Of a stretch of DNA of 42,281 nucleotides, positions 25,187 through 33,941 are shown in pieces. Origin of the DNA: WJJR01 sp964440935. Lineage in GTDB: Bacteria > Zixibacteria > MSB-5A5 > WJJR01. The translations under genes and the position numbers were made by a program. The number at the start of each line of letters is the position of its first letter. Within the stretch, counting starts at the first letter, position 1. The DNA lies in the NCBI GenBank assembly GCA_964440935.1, contig CAYTTY010000035.1, forward strand, positions 1 through 42,281. Direction: 5' to 3'. Under the pieces are notes generated by a model. That model did not search any database. It saw nothing but the letters and a program-made list of their open reading frames with translations, and was not told the origin of the DNA.

Positions 25187-26326
25187 TTATGCGGCTTTGT
25201 TCGCCAGCTTGATTGCTTCGTTCACGACCTCTTCCATTCCCGGCGCGGTAGCCAAGCCAACGTCGCGCAGAATATCACGTGCTTCCTTTTCGTTGGTGCC
25301 GGTCAGACGCACGACAATCGGCAGATCAGGCTTCAGTTGCTGCACGGCCTGCACGATACCATTGGCGACGTCGTCGCATCGGGTAATACCGCCAAAGATG
25401 TTGAAGAGGATTGCGTTCACATTGGGATCGCGCATGATGATCTTCATCGCGGCGATGACTTTTTCGGGATTGGATGATCCGCCGATGTCGAGGAAGTTCG
25501 CCGGTTCGGCGCCGCAGCGCTTGACAAGGTCCATCGTCGCCATCGCCAACCCGGCGCCATTGACCACACACCCGATGTTACCGTCGAGCTTGACGAACGA
25601 CAGATCGTTTTCCTTTGCTTCCATCTCCGCCGGATCTTCGGCATCGGGGTCACGCATCTCTTCCCATTCGGGATGACGGAATGCGGCGTTATCATCGAAG
25701 TTGATCTTCGCATCGACCGCGGTGACAACGTTGTCGGGCGTGACAACCAGCGGATTAATCTCAATCAATGAGCAATCGTTTTCCCAGAAAACATTGACGA
25801 GCTGCTGAATGATCTTGGCCGCCTGTTTGGCCACGTCGGGGTCATCGTACACCTCGTAGGCAACCCGTCGCGCGTGGAAGGGATGGACCGGCAGCAGCGG
25901 ATCCAATTCGAGCTTGATGATCTTTTCGGGTGATTTGCGGGCGACCTCTTCGATCTCGACACCGCCGGCGGCCGACACGATCAACACCGGACGCTTGATG
26001 GCGCGATCGACGACCACGCCGACATAGGCTTCCGACGCAATTTCGACCGCTTCGGTCACGAGGACTTTCTTGACAGTCAGTCCCTTGATGTCCATGCCGA
26101 GAATATCATTGGCGATGCTCTCCGCTTCATCCGGCGTGCGTGCCAATTTCACGCCGCCCGCTTTGCCGCGACCACCGACATGCACTTGGGCTTTAACGAC
26201 AACGGTCTTCCCGATCGACTCGGCGATCTGCCGCGCCTGGGCGGGAGTGGTCGCCACCGATCCCGGCGGTACCGGAATGCCACCAGCGCGGAACAATTCC
26301 TTGGCCTGATACTCATGGATTTTCAT
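25187..26326 (-). CDS. sucC: Succinyl-CoA synthetase beta subunit
   Basis: The beta subunit supplies the nucleotide-binding ATP-grasp domain and part of the succinate site. The 379-residue protein begins MKIHEYQAKELFRAGGIPVP. AQVHVGGRGKAGGVKLA, NDCSLIEINPLVVT and GNIGCVVNGAGLAMATMD follow, then the C-terminal ligase domain with DIGGSSNPEKV and NIFGGITRCDDVANG. Length is slightly below E. coli SucC (388) and nothing essential looks missing. Start ATG 26326 is preceded by GGGAGAG. It opens the cluster sucC-sucD-ndk-larA-mdh-icd. Confidence 0.97.
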   Translation of the reverse strand: MKIHEYQAKELFRAGGIPVPPGSVATTPAQARQIAESIGKTVVVKAQVHVGGRGKAGGVKLARTPDEAESIANDILGMDIKGLTVKKVLVTEAVEIASEAYVGVVVDRAIKRPVLIVSAAGGVEIEEVARKSPEKIIKLELDPLLPVHPFHARRVAYEVYDDPDVAKQAAKIIQQLVNVFWENDCSLIEINPLVVTPDNVVTAVDAKINFDDNAAFRHPEWEEMRDPDAEDPAEMEAKENDLSFVKLDGNIGCVVNGAGLAMATMDLVKRCGAEPANFLDIGGSSNPEKVIAAMKIIMRDPNVNAILFNIFGGITRCDDVANGIVQAVQQLKPDLPIVVRLTGTNEKEARDILRDVGLATAPGMEEVVNEAIKLANKAA

Positions 26327-26387
26327 TGATTGACTCTCCCTGTTGTCGCATCACGCGGCATCGACTCACTGCAACACTCGACCGACC

Positions 26388-26555
26388 TCATCTGGCGCGG
26401 CCAAGCAGGACATACAAGAGCGGACCAAACAACGGAAACACCAGAATCAGTATGGTCCACAGTATCTTCGTACCGGTGGTGAGAGACCGTGACCAACAAT
26501 GCGAGAGCGCCCAGATGTCAATAACAACAACGATGATAAAGGCGACTTCCTGCAC
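26388..26555 (-). CDS. Small PLDc_N-type membrane protein
   Basis: The 55-residue product has two hydrophobic helices (about residues 4-18 and 27-47) and ends FPLFGPLLYVLLGRAR. This is the pattern of the PLDc_N module, found alone or at the N-terminus of cardiolipin-synthase-like proteins. As a free-standing peptide its role is unknown. I choose GTG 26555 because GGGAGGG lies just upstream; a longer start at 26606 would add 17 polar residues that do not fit the family. It ends 61 bp before sucC on the same strand. Confidence 0.65.
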   Translation of the reverse strand: MQEVAFIIVVVIDIWALSHCWSRSLTTGTKILWTILILVFPLFGPLLYVLLGRAR

Positions 26556-26670
26556 TCCGACATTGCCCTCCCGATCCCCGGCCACACAGCCGATGGACGG
26601 CGCCAATCTACAGACCGAATGGGGGCATCACAACAGTTAATCGGTGGACGGATTGCCGGGGGAGGCCATT

Positions 26671-28044
26671 TTAGTCATTGTCGGACAAATGGTTACGGGC
26701 CAGGCGCAGCAAATTGTCCCGATCATTTTGTGACGGATCGTCCAAGACGTCTTCGAGGAGGGCGTTGAGGATTTGACCGATCTGAGGCCCGGGCGTCAGG
26801 TCGAATTCCGTCATCAAGTCACGGCCGTCCACGGCCAGATCTTTTAACCCAAAGGGAGACTTTCGGTTAATCTCATCGGTGATGCGGGCCTCGAGTTCGT
26901 CGACATCGTCGTTGGATTGGCCGGTCCCCTGCGCGATGGTGTCGGCGCGGCGAAGATCGAGGAGATCGTAGACCAACTCCGGACCGACCTTGCGGATGAG
27001 CCGCCGCACTCCCTTGTCTGTCAGGCCTTCAGTCGTGAACATGTGGCGCTCAACAAGAGTCGACACCTGGTCGGCAAGATCATTGGGATATCGCAGTCGG
27101 CGGAGGACCCGCCTGGCCGTGCGTGCACCAAAACGGTCGTGGCCATAGAAACGTGCGCGATCGCCCTCTACTTCTTTGGTCTGCGGTTTGTTGATGTCGT
27201 GCAGCAGCGCCGCCCAGCGGACACGCAGATTTTTCTTCGCCATATCAACCGTAAGCATAGTGTGATCGAAGACATTGTACGCATGAAAACCACCCGGCTG
27301 ATCCACACCCACCGTTTCTTCGAGTTCGGGGAGGACGATCTTCAGTGCTCCCAGCTCGTGAAGGAGACGAATGCCGATTGATGGTTTGTCCGCCAGTTCG
27401 AGCAGCTTCGTCAATTCTTCAGCTATACGCTCCATGCTGACCGACTCAATCAACGCGACACTTTCACGTATTGCCTCTTTCGTTTCCGAAGCGAGCGACA
27501 ATTTGAACCGTGCCATGAATTGCGCGCCGCGGAGAATACGCAACGGATCTTCGCGGAACGCATGAGGAAAAACCATGCGTAGCGTCGACGACTTGATATC
27601 GTCGAGTCCATCGGACGGATCGATAATCTCCCCTGTACGGCAATCCTGTGCCAGTGCATTGATCGTAAAGTCACGACGCATCAGATCACGCTCGACCGGC
27701 AGTTCTGGATCGAAATCGACGGCGAAATCAACATGACGAACGCCGGTCGACTGCTCCGAGCGTGGCAATGCGATATCGAGTGTTACGCGGCCCTCTCCCT
27801 CATTCACGCGCGGTGTGAATTTCAGCACACCGAACGATTTCCCCACCCAATTGACATCACCGTGCCAGCGCAACATCTGCTGCAGATCATCGATCGGGAT
27901 TTTGCGGACCAGGTAATCGCGGTCTTTGGCCTGAACAGAGTACCCCCACAGCCGGTCGCGGACCGAACCGCCGACTTCGTAGACCTCGCCGCGGGCAAGG
28001 AGATCGGTGAGCCAGGGGGCTTCGTTCACTGGTGAATCCATCAT
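26671..28044 (-). CDS. cca: CCA tRNA nucleotidyltransferase with HD domain
   Basis: This enzyme adds or repairs the 3' CCA of tRNA. The 457-residue protein has the class II nucleotidyltransferase head: GGSVRDRL, the metal-binding Asp pair in KDRDYLV, RRDFTINALA, and EDPLRILRGAQFMARF of the neck. An HD domain follows: FHAYNVFDHTM, ALLHDINKP and GHDRFGA. That domain is typical of bacterial enzymes with added phosphohydrolase activity. It may be CCA-adding or the A-adding half of a split pair; the sequence alone does not decide. Two adjacent ATG codons (28044, 28041) are possible starts and no clear ribosome site is seen. Confidence 0.93.
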   Translation of the reverse strand: MMDSPVNEAPWLTDLLARGEVYEVGGSVRDRLWGYSVQAKDRDYLVRKIPIDDLQQMLRWHGDVNWVGKSFGVLKFTPRVNEGEGRVTLDIALPRSEQSTGVRHVDFAVDFDPELPVERDLMRRDFTINALAQDCRTGEIIDPSDGLDDIKSSTLRMVFPHAFREDPLRILRGAQFMARFKLSLASETKEAIRESVALIESVSMERIAEELTKLLELADKPSIGIRLLHELGALKIVLPELEETVGVDQPGGFHAYNVFDHTMLTVDMAKKNLRVRWAALLHDINKPQTKEVEGDRARFYGHDRFGARTARRVLRRLRYPNDLADQVSTLVERHMFTTEGLTDKGVRRLIRKVGPELVYDLLDLRRADTIAQGTGQSNDDVDELEARITDEINRKSPFGLKDLAVDGRDLMTEFDLTPGPQIGQILNALLEDVLDDPSQNDRDNLLRLARNHLSDND

Positions 28045-28088
28045 GACGCTGTAAACAACATAGTTTTGCCGTTTGACACAACAAAGAC

Positions 28089-28140
28089 ACTGGATCCCCG
28101 CTCTCGTCGGTCGCTTACGCGATCGGCGGGCGGGGATGAC
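28089..28140. repeat. GGATCCCCGC...GCGGGGATGAC repeat
   Basis: A short inverted-repeat unit between cca and arcC. GGATCCCCGC at one end pairs with GCGGGGATGAC at the other. It belongs with the TGTCATT...ATCCA family at 12865-12952. It lies just past the arcC stop and could terminate that transcript. Confidence 0.5.
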
Positions 28141-28170
28141 ACGTGTGTGGATTTCGGTGGTAGTGAGAAA

Positions 28171-29124
28171 TCAGTCCAAGCGGATGTGTGTACCGGTTTT
28201 GCCGGTGTGGGCGTCGGCGGCGGCGTCGATGGAGGTGATCAGGACCTTCTCTCCCCCGCCTTCGAGGAAGGCCATCGCCGCTTCGATTTTGGGGCCCATG
28301 CTGCCCGGCGGGAAATGGCCGTCGTCGTAGTGCTTTTTGATTTCGGACAGTGTTATGTCGCCTAACGCCTGCTCATTCGGTTGTCCGAAGTTGAGATAGA
28401 CCTGATCGACTTCGGTGAGGATGATCAATTCCTGCGCGCCGATCTCGTGGCCGAGCACCGCCGAGGCGCGGTCTTTGTCGATTACCGCATCGAGGCCCTC
28501 GAGACGGCCATCGTCTTCATAGTACACCGGGATTCCGCCGCCACCTGCCGCAATGACAATCGTCCCCTCCTTGACCATGGCACGAATTACCGGGCCCTCG
28601 ACAATCGCCTTGGGGATCGGTGAGCCGACCACCCGCCGCCATCCGCGTTGGCCGTCCTGCTTCACATCCCAGCCGCGTTCCTCGGCAAACCGCTTGGCTT
28701 CGTTTTCCTCATAGAATTGGCCGATGTATTTCGACGGGTTCGTCATGGCGGGATCGTCTTTGTCGACTACGACTTGTGTGAGGACGGCCGACACAGGCCG
28801 CTGAATGTCATCTTCGGCCAGACGGTTTTGCAGAGACTGGGCGATCATGTATCCCATGCCGCCCTCGGTGTCGGCCACACAGATGCCCAGCGGCAGAATC
28901 GGTGCTTTGCCGCGCGCCAGCTCGACACGGTAAATCGCATTACCAACCTGCGGGCCGTTGCCGTGAGTGATCGCCAAATTGTAGCCGCGGTGAATCATCG
29001 GCAGGATGGCTGCCAACGATTCGCGCGTGTGGCGGAACTGGTTGGCGATCGTGTCGTCTTCGCCCTTACGGCTGATGGCGTTGCCGCCGAGAGCGATGAC
29101 CGCGGTGGGTTGGGTGGTGGTCAT
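28171..29124 (-). CDS. arcC: Carbamate kinase
   Basis: Carbamate kinase makes ATP and carbamate from carbamoyl phosphate, or runs in reverse. The 317-residue protein has the amino-acid-kinase fold motifs AVIALGGNAISR, LAITHGNGPQVGN, VADTEGGMGYMIAQ and IVIAAGGGGIPVYYED, then DKDRASAVLGHEIGAQELIILTEV and FPPGSMGPKIEAAM. Length is typical. Its usual partners, arginine deiminase or ornithine carbamoyltransferase, are not in the window. The gene upstream on the same strand, 195 bp away, encodes a CpgS-like GTPase. The start ATG lies in TCATGG with a weak ribosome site. Confidence 0.95.
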   Translation of the reverse strand: MTTTQPTAVIALGGNAISRKGEDDTIANQFRHTRESLAAILPMIHRGYNLAITHGNGPQVGNAIYRVELARGKAPILPLGICVADTEGGMGYMIAQSLQNRLAEDDIQRPVSAVLTQVVVDKDDPAMTNPSKYIGQFYEENEAKRFAEERGWDVKQDGQRGWRRVVGSPIPKAIVEGPVIRAMVKEGTIVIAAGGGGIPVYYEDDGRLEGLDAVIDKDRASAVLGHEIGAQELIILTEVDQVYLNFGQPNEQALGDITLSEIKKHYDDGHFPPGSMGPKIEAAMAFLEGGGEKVLITSIDAAADAHTGKTGTHIRLD

Positions 29125-29264
29125 GGTGCAGTTCCTAGTATGGCTTCAATCGACCAGTGTAAGTCAGGAGCCCCGCGCGCAACGAGGCTTGTAAACTCTC
29201 AACGGCATTCGACGCGCGGTACGCCTGACCTGCATGTACGCTCCGGTACTCTCAAAATGCAGGC

Positions 29265-29288
29265 GGGAGCAGCACAGTGGCTGCTCCC
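29265..29288 (-). terminator. Hairpin after the CpgS-like gene
   Basis: GGGAGCAG (29265-29272) pairs with CTGCTCCC (29281-29288). On the minus strand it follows the CpgS-like stop by 31 bases, and a TTTT occurs eight bases later. The T-run is short and distant, so the call is weak. Confidence 0.35.
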
Positions 29289-29319
29289 GGTGTTGCCTGT
29301 CTGTTGTATCGACGTATCC

Positions 29320-30657
29320 CTACTGGCGTTTCGTCCTTTTCACTTTCTCCAGCATCTCACCGATCAGCTCGGTCAGATTCGGCGAGCCGATTTCCTGCAG
29401 ATCATAACCGACACGGGTGGTCGGCTTTTTGAATTTGATCAGGCGTCGCAGATCGATCGGCGTGGCGATGATGATCGAATCGACATCGGCCGCATTGATT
29501 GTGGCGCCGAGATCTTTCACCTGCTGATCGCCATATCCCATCGCGGGGAGAATCGGACCGATATTGGGGTACGTCTCAAACGTGCCCTTCAGTGTGCCTT
29601 TGAGAAACGGACGCGGATCAACAATCTCTTTCGCGCCGAACTTCTGCGCGGCCACCACTCCGGCGCCGTACTTCATCTCACCGTGCGTGAGTGTCGGACC
29701 GTCCTCGATACAGAGCACCCGTTTGCCTTTAATGACCTTCGGATCATCGACCGTGATGGGTGATGCGGCTTCGACGACAACCGCCTCGGGATTGACCTGT
29801 TGGATATTGTTGCGCACGGTGAGGATGTCGTCGCGGTTGGCCGTCATCATCTTGTTCATCACGATCACATCCGCCATGCGCAGGTTGGCTTCGCCGGGAT
29901 AGTAGGTCAGTTCGTGGCCGGGACGGTGCGGATCGGCGACGGTGATGTAGAGATCGGGCTGGTAAAACGAGATGTCGTTGTTGCCGCCATCCCAGACCAC
30001 CACATCAGCCTCTTTCTCGGCCTCATTGAGGATCTCTTTGTAGTCAACACCGGCGTAGATGACGGTGCCGGTGACGATGTGGGGTTCGTATTCTTCGCGT
30101 TCCTCGATCGTGCATTTGTGCTTGTCGAGATCGCTGAGTTCGCCGAAACGCTGGCAGACCTGCTTTTTCAAGTCACCATAGGGCATGGGGTGACGAATCG
30201 CGGCGACTTTCATGCCGGCCTCTTTGAGGATTTCACACACGCGCCGGGTTGTCTGCGATTTGCCCGCGCCGGTACGAACGGCGCAAATGGCCACGACCGG
30301 TTTCTTCGACTTCAGCATGGTCTTCTTCGGACCGAGGAGCGAAAAGTCGGCGCCGGCGGCGATGGCGCGGCAGGCCTGGTGCATGACGAACTCATGAGGA
30401 ACGTCGGAATACGAGAACACCACTTCATCGACATCGAGTTTCGGAATCAGTGTGTCGATGTCTTTCTCGTCGTAAATCGGAATGCCCTTCGGGTACTGCT
30501 TGCCGGCGAGTGCCGCCGGATACTTCCGGCCGGCGATATCGGGAATCTGTGCGGCGGTAAAGCCGACAACTTCATAACTGCGATTGCCACGGTACATTGT
30601 GTTGAAGTTGTGAAAATCGCGGCCGGCTGCGCCCTGAATGAGAATGCGTCGTGCCAA
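29320..30657 (-). CDS. CpgS-like P-loop protein (cyclic 2,3-diphosphoglycerate synthase family)
   Basis: The 445-residue protein starts LARRILIQGAAGRDFHNFN, a Rossmann-like N-terminal domain of about 110 residues. A P-loop domain follows: AVRTGAGKSQTTRR near residue 120, VVWDGGNNDISFYQPDLYI and IVMNKMM. This matches COG2403, which includes the archaeal cyclic 2,3-diphosphoglycerate synthetase; in bacteria the reaction is unproven. I choose TTG 30657, with AGGAGG six bases upstream; the frame runs further but adds no conserved residues. The gene lies next to arcC, an arrangement I recall from other bacterial genomes. The product may handle a carbamoyl- or acyl-phosphate-related step, which is speculation. 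Confidence 0.85.
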   Translation of the reverse strand: MARRILIQGAAGRDFHNFNTMYRGNRSYEVVGFTAAQIPDIAGRKYPAALAGKQYPKGIPIYDEKDIDTLIPKLDVDEVVFSYSDVPHEFVMHQACRAIAAGADFSLLGPKKTMLKSKKPVVAICAVRTGAGKSQTTRRVCEILKEAGMKVAAIRHPMPYGDLKKQVCQRFGELSDLDKHKCTIEEREEYEPHIVTGTVIYAGVDYKEILNEAEKEADVVVWDGGNNDISFYQPDLYITVADPHRPGHELTYYPGEANLRMADVIVMNKMMTANRDDILTVRNNIQQVNPEAVVVEAASPITVDDPKVIKGKRVLCIEDGPTLTHGEMKYGAGVVAAQKFGAKEIVDPRPFLKGTLKGTFETYPNIGPILPAMGYGDQQVKDLGATINAADVDSIIIATPIDLRRLIKFKKPTTRVGYDLQEIGSPNLTELIGEMLEKVKRTKRQ

Positions 30658-30853
30658 AATATGCCTCCTGATAGTCTGGTTTTCGGTTGCAATTGGTGGG
30701 CACCTCGATTTTGCTCGGTACAAGAACAGCCCACCATACGGTTCTACGGACAAGCGCCGTAACCCTTAGACCGCGGAGGCGAACCAGAGGTGTTCGATGA
30801 GATAGTAGGTGTGTTCTTGCATCTCGATTAATCTGACATCAAGTATACTCTAT

Positions 30854-30969
30854 TGTCATCGCGAGTTCGCCTAAGGCGGAAGGGATCTGCTGTTTGAACA
30901 TTTGCTTCAGCGATAAGAGCAGATTCTTCGGTCCGGTGCACTACGCGCATCCTCCCTCAGGATGACAAA
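30854..30969. repeat. TGTCAT...GGATCTGCT inverted repeat unit
   Basis: Between the CpgS-like gene and the aldehyde dehydrogenase gene, TGTCATCGCGAG at 30854 mirrors CTCAGGATGACA at 30969. Inner ATCTGCTG and AGCAGATT can also pair. The unit resembles the TGTCATCCTGAG...ATCTGCT repeats I associate with many bacterial genomes. Nothing else but the following unit is seen in the 30658-31064 gap. Confidence 0.55.
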
Positions 30970-30995
30970 CTTATGAATGCTCCAACTCAACCCTT

Positions 30996-31067
30996 GCCTG
31001 TAGGGCGGGCGCCTCGCTCGCCATTGCGGCCGAGTCGGCCGCACGACAATTGCCCGACAAGACACTA
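30996..31067. repeat. Composite repeat ending on the aldehyde dehydrogenase stop
   Basis: The stretch opens TGTAGGGCGGGCGCCTCGC, holds an exact GCGGCCGA/TCGGCCGC hairpin, and ends GACAAGACACTA. The last part, inverted as TAGTGTCTTGTCGGGC, matches the end of element C (TAGTGTCCTGTCCCGG) at 13 of 16 positions. Its terminal CTA is the TAG stop of the aldehyde dehydrogenase gene. Confidence 0.5.
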
Positions 31068-32600
31068 ATCCTCAATCTGCGCCTTTTGCAGCGAGCCGGA
31101 GAAGTCGACATAAATCGCCTTCCACTCGCTGAAGACATCCAACGCCGCCTGGCCCGCTTCACGATGGCCGTTACCCGTGGCCTTGGTGCCACCGAACGGC
31201 AAGTGCACCTCCGCGCCGATCGTTGGCGCGTTCACATAGAAAATGCCGGTGTACACGTCGCGCATCGCCGTAAACGCCTTGTTGACGTCGCGGGTGTAGA
31301 TCGACGCCGACAGGCCGTAGGCGATGCCGTTGCATACTTCAATGGCTTCTTCGAATGTCGATACCGGAATCAACGAGACGACGGGTCCGAAGATCTCTTC
31401 CTGTGCAATGCGCATCTTGTGATGGACATCTCCAAAGACAGTTGGCTCATGGAACCAACCGTGCTTGAGATCGCCCTTTTCGAGTCGGCTGCCGCCGTAC
31501 AGTAACTTCGCCCCATCGTCTTTTTGCCCGATCTTGACATACTCTTCGACGGTCTTGAGCTGACCCTCATTGATGGCGGGGCCCATGTCGGTCTTTTCGT
31601 TGAGACCGTTGCCGACTTTGAGCTTCCTGGCGCGCTCTACATACGCATCGACAAACTTTTTGTAGATCTTTTTGTGGATGATCACACGTGAGGTGGCAGT
31701 ACAGCGCTGACCGGTCGTACCAAAACCGCCCCACAAGGCGCCTTCCAACGCCAAGTCGAGGTCGGCGTCATCCATCACGATTTGCGCGTTTTTACCGCCC
31801 ATCTCCAAACACGAGTGCTTAAACGATGGACCGCAGAGCGATGATACGGTTCGCCCGACTTCGGTCGAACCGGTAAACGAGATCAGCTTGACTTCGTTGT
31901 GATTGATCAGCGGTTCGCCGACAGTGCGTCCGGAGCCGGTCACCATGTTCACGACACCGGGTGGAACACCGCACTCGTCGAGGACCTTCATGAAGTTGAC
32001 CACCGACAACGGCGTATCGGTCGCCGGTTTAATCACGATCGTGTTACCCAGCACAAGCGCCGGCATGATCTTCCATGATGGGATCGCCATCGGGAAATTC
32101 CACGGGGTGATCATACCGCAGACACCCATCGGCTGGCGCACGGACATCTGGAATTTGTTCATCAGCTCCGATGGGGTTGTGTGGCCGAACTGGCGACGTC
32201 CTTCGCCAGCCATGTAGTAGGACATGTCGATCGCTTCCTGCGTATCGCCGCGTGTCTCTTTGAGGATCTTCCCCATTTCACGCGTCATGTCCTGGGAACA
32301 GCGTTCTTTCTCTTCGATGAGTCGTTCGCCGACTTTGTAGAGGATCTCCGCACGCTTTGGCGCAGGCACCAGGCGCCATTCCTTGTAGGCGTCGGCCGCC
32401 GCATTCACGGCATCGTCGACATCGCGCGCGTCGGACTTCTGAAAGATGCCAACGATTTCGCGCCAGTCGGCGGGATTACGGTTTTCAAATGTCTCCCCGG
32501 ACTTCGATGCGACCCATTTGCCGTCGATGAAGTTCTTGAAGACAGGCGTTTTGCCGCTCTTGGCGGATTGTGTTTTTGCTTTGGTCTTTGCCACCGGCAT
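31065..32600 (-). CDS. NAD(P)-dependent aldehyde dehydrogenase
   Basis: A 511-residue member of the aldehyde dehydrogenase superfamily. Motifs in order are ITPWNFPMAIPSWKI, the cofactor loop FTGSTEVGR, catalytic Glu near residue 265 in CLEMGGKNAQIV, and catalytic Cys near 300 in TTGQRCTATSR. EEIFGPVVSLIP and LPFGGTKATGNGHREAG close the domain. The sequence is nearest in flavour to semialdehyde dehydrogenases (aminoadipate or pyrroline-5-carboxylate type), but the substrate cannot be named. The N-terminus MPVAKTKAKTQSAKSGK is a lysine-rich extension of about 20 residues. ATG 32600 is chosen, with GGGAGTGGTGACG upstream. The TAG stop forms the end of a repeat. Confidence 0.93.
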   Translation of the reverse strand: MPVAKTKAKTQSAKSGKTPVFKNFIDGKWVASKSGETFENRNPADWREIVGIFQKSDARDVDDAVNAAADAYKEWRLVPAPKRAEILYKVGERLIEEKERCSQDMTREMGKILKETRGDTQEAIDMSYYMAGEGRRQFGHTTPSELMNKFQMSVRQPMGVCGMITPWNFPMAIPSWKIMPALVLGNTIVIKPATDTPLSVVNFMKVLDECGVPPGVVNMVTGSGRTVGEPLINHNEVKLISFTGSTEVGRTVSSLCGPSFKHSCLEMGGKNAQIVMDDADLDLALEGALWGGFGTTGQRCTATSRVIIHKKIYKKFVDAYVERARKLKVGNGLNEKTDMGPAINEGQLKTVEEYVKIGQKDDGAKLLYGGSRLEKGDLKHGWFHEPTVFGDVHHKMRIAQEEIFGPVVSLIPVSTFEEAIEVCNGIAYGLSASIYTRDVNKAFTAMRDVYTGIFYVNAPTIGAEVHLPFGGTKATGNGHREAGQAALDVFSEWKAIYVDFSGSLQKAQIED

Positions 32601-32817
32601 CGTCACCACTCCCTGATTGAAATTAGTGGGCGATTATCGTTACAAGAGGCCAATTCTACGACTTGGCGCGAGCGGAGTAAAGCGGAATCCAAGACCGGAG
32701 TGTCAGATTTATCTTCTTGACTGCGAACGTGTTGCGGAATCTATTGCGAAAGATTCGACGGGACGCCAACCAACGGGCCGTGTCAAGGCGCTGGCTTCGT
32801 TGCGGTTGCCAAGACAC

Positions 32818-33927
32818 ATGATCAACATTCTGTACTCTAACGATTACGAGCTGTACCTGGGGGGCAATCATCTCCCCGAGGACGAGGTGGTGTTGCCACC
32901 GACGGAGGCGTTGTTGTCGACCTGCAACGATCTGGGCATTCCCATGACCCATTTCGTCGATGTGGCCTGCCTCTGGCGTTATCGGGAATTGGGTGAATCG
33001 TGGTTTCCCGATGCAGTCGAGGCGCAGCTCCTGGATGCGGCCAGAAACGGTCACGATGTTCAGGCTCATCTTCATCCGCACTGGCCGTATACGAGCATTG
33101 TGCGTGAGGCGAATGGAGCCACGCGTTACAAAACAGATCCCGACACTTTTCTGTTGGCCCCGTGTGCTCAGAAAGCCGGTCGCGAACTGCGCGCATGCAC
33201 CGTCGATGTCCTGCGCCGCATGAAGGCGTATTTCGAGAATCTGTTATCGCCAGTTGTCAAAGACTACCGCTGTATCGCATTCCGCGCGGGTGGGTTTGGG
33301 TTGCAGCCCGGCGCACGCGAGATTATCGGTGGCGTGTGCGATGCGGGGATTCGCATTGATTCGTCGATTGTGCCGGGCATGCAGGTGCACAACAATATCA
33401 ATCGCATCGATTTTTCAGATGTACCGAAGCGTGGTAATTACTTCGTCGATTCCGAAGACGGATTGACTCGTGCAGCAGAACAGGGCGTGTTTGAGATCCC
33501 TGTTGCTGCCATCGGCCCCGGCACTGCACGGGCCATACTCGCCCGTGCATTGGTGCGAAAGATGGTCCGACGCGTGCAGGGGCACTTTCACTTCCCCGAC
33601 CGAGGCACCACGATCCAAACCGGTACGTCTGACAGCTCCGATGGTGTGCAGTCGCGGATGCGGCACCTGTTGCGACATGTCTGGAATGGCTGGGACATGC
33701 TGGAAATCGGACCGGATCCGCATCTCATGAGAGATGTGACCAGGGCGTACATCCGTCAGTATCAGGGAGACAGTGATTTGTACTTTGCACTGATTTGCCA
33801 CTCGAAAAGCATCTCCGATGGCCACCTGCGGTCGCTGCGGCGTTTTCATGCCTGGTTACAACGGGAATATCACGATCACATTCGTGCCATCACCTTTCAG
33901 CAGGCGGCGAGGCAGCTCAACTTGTAA
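32818..33927 (+). CDS. Polysaccharide-deacetylase-like protein
   Basis: The 369-residue product begins MINILYSNDYELYLGGN, which resembles the first motif of the NodB/CE4 fold, where Asp residues hold the metal. VQAHLHPHWPY, with His-X-His-Pro, and FRAGGFGLQP match the second and third motifs. A long C-terminal part ends with ALICHSKSISDGH. This layout is found in WalW-type proteins of cell-surface glycan clusters. Deacetylation of an N-acetyl sugar is the expected reaction. I start at ATG 32818, because upstream frame residues are not conserved. It is 14 bp from an acetyltransferase gene, so the two are likely one operon. Confidence 0.75.
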   Translation: MINILYSNDYELYLGGNHLPEDEVVLPPTEALLSTCNDLGIPMTHFVDVACLWRYRELGESWFPDAVEAQLLDAARNGHDVQAHLHPHWPYTSIVREANGATRYKTDPDTFLLAPCAQKAGRELRACTVDVLRRMKAYFENLLSPVVKDYRCIAFRAGGFGLQPGAREIIGGVCDAGIRIDSSIVPGMQVHNNINRIDFSDVPKRGNYFVDSEDGLTRAAEQGVFEIPVAAIGPGTARAILARALVRKMVRRVQGHFHFPDRGTTIQTGTSDSSDGVQSRMRHLLRHVWNGWDMLEIGPDPHLMRDVTRAYIRQYQGDSDLYFALICHSKSISDGHLRSLRRFHAWLQREYHDHIRAITFQQAARQLNL

Positions 33928-33941
33928 TCCCTGTCATTGCC

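Noticed and set aside
29800..30762. Long plus-strand frame opposite the CpgS-like gene (320 codons)
   Set aside because: It is fully antisense to a gene with clear motifs, has no family resemblance and follows the third-position pattern expected of a shadow frame.
32617..32817. N-terminal 67-codon extension of the deacetylase-like protein
   Set aside because: The extension is basic and unconserved; the family motif begins right after the ATG at 32818.
33795..33941. Start of the AAC(3)-family gene inside the deacetylase gene
   Set aside because: The 49 extra residues overlap another gene and lack conservation; the ATG at 33942 gives a normal protein.
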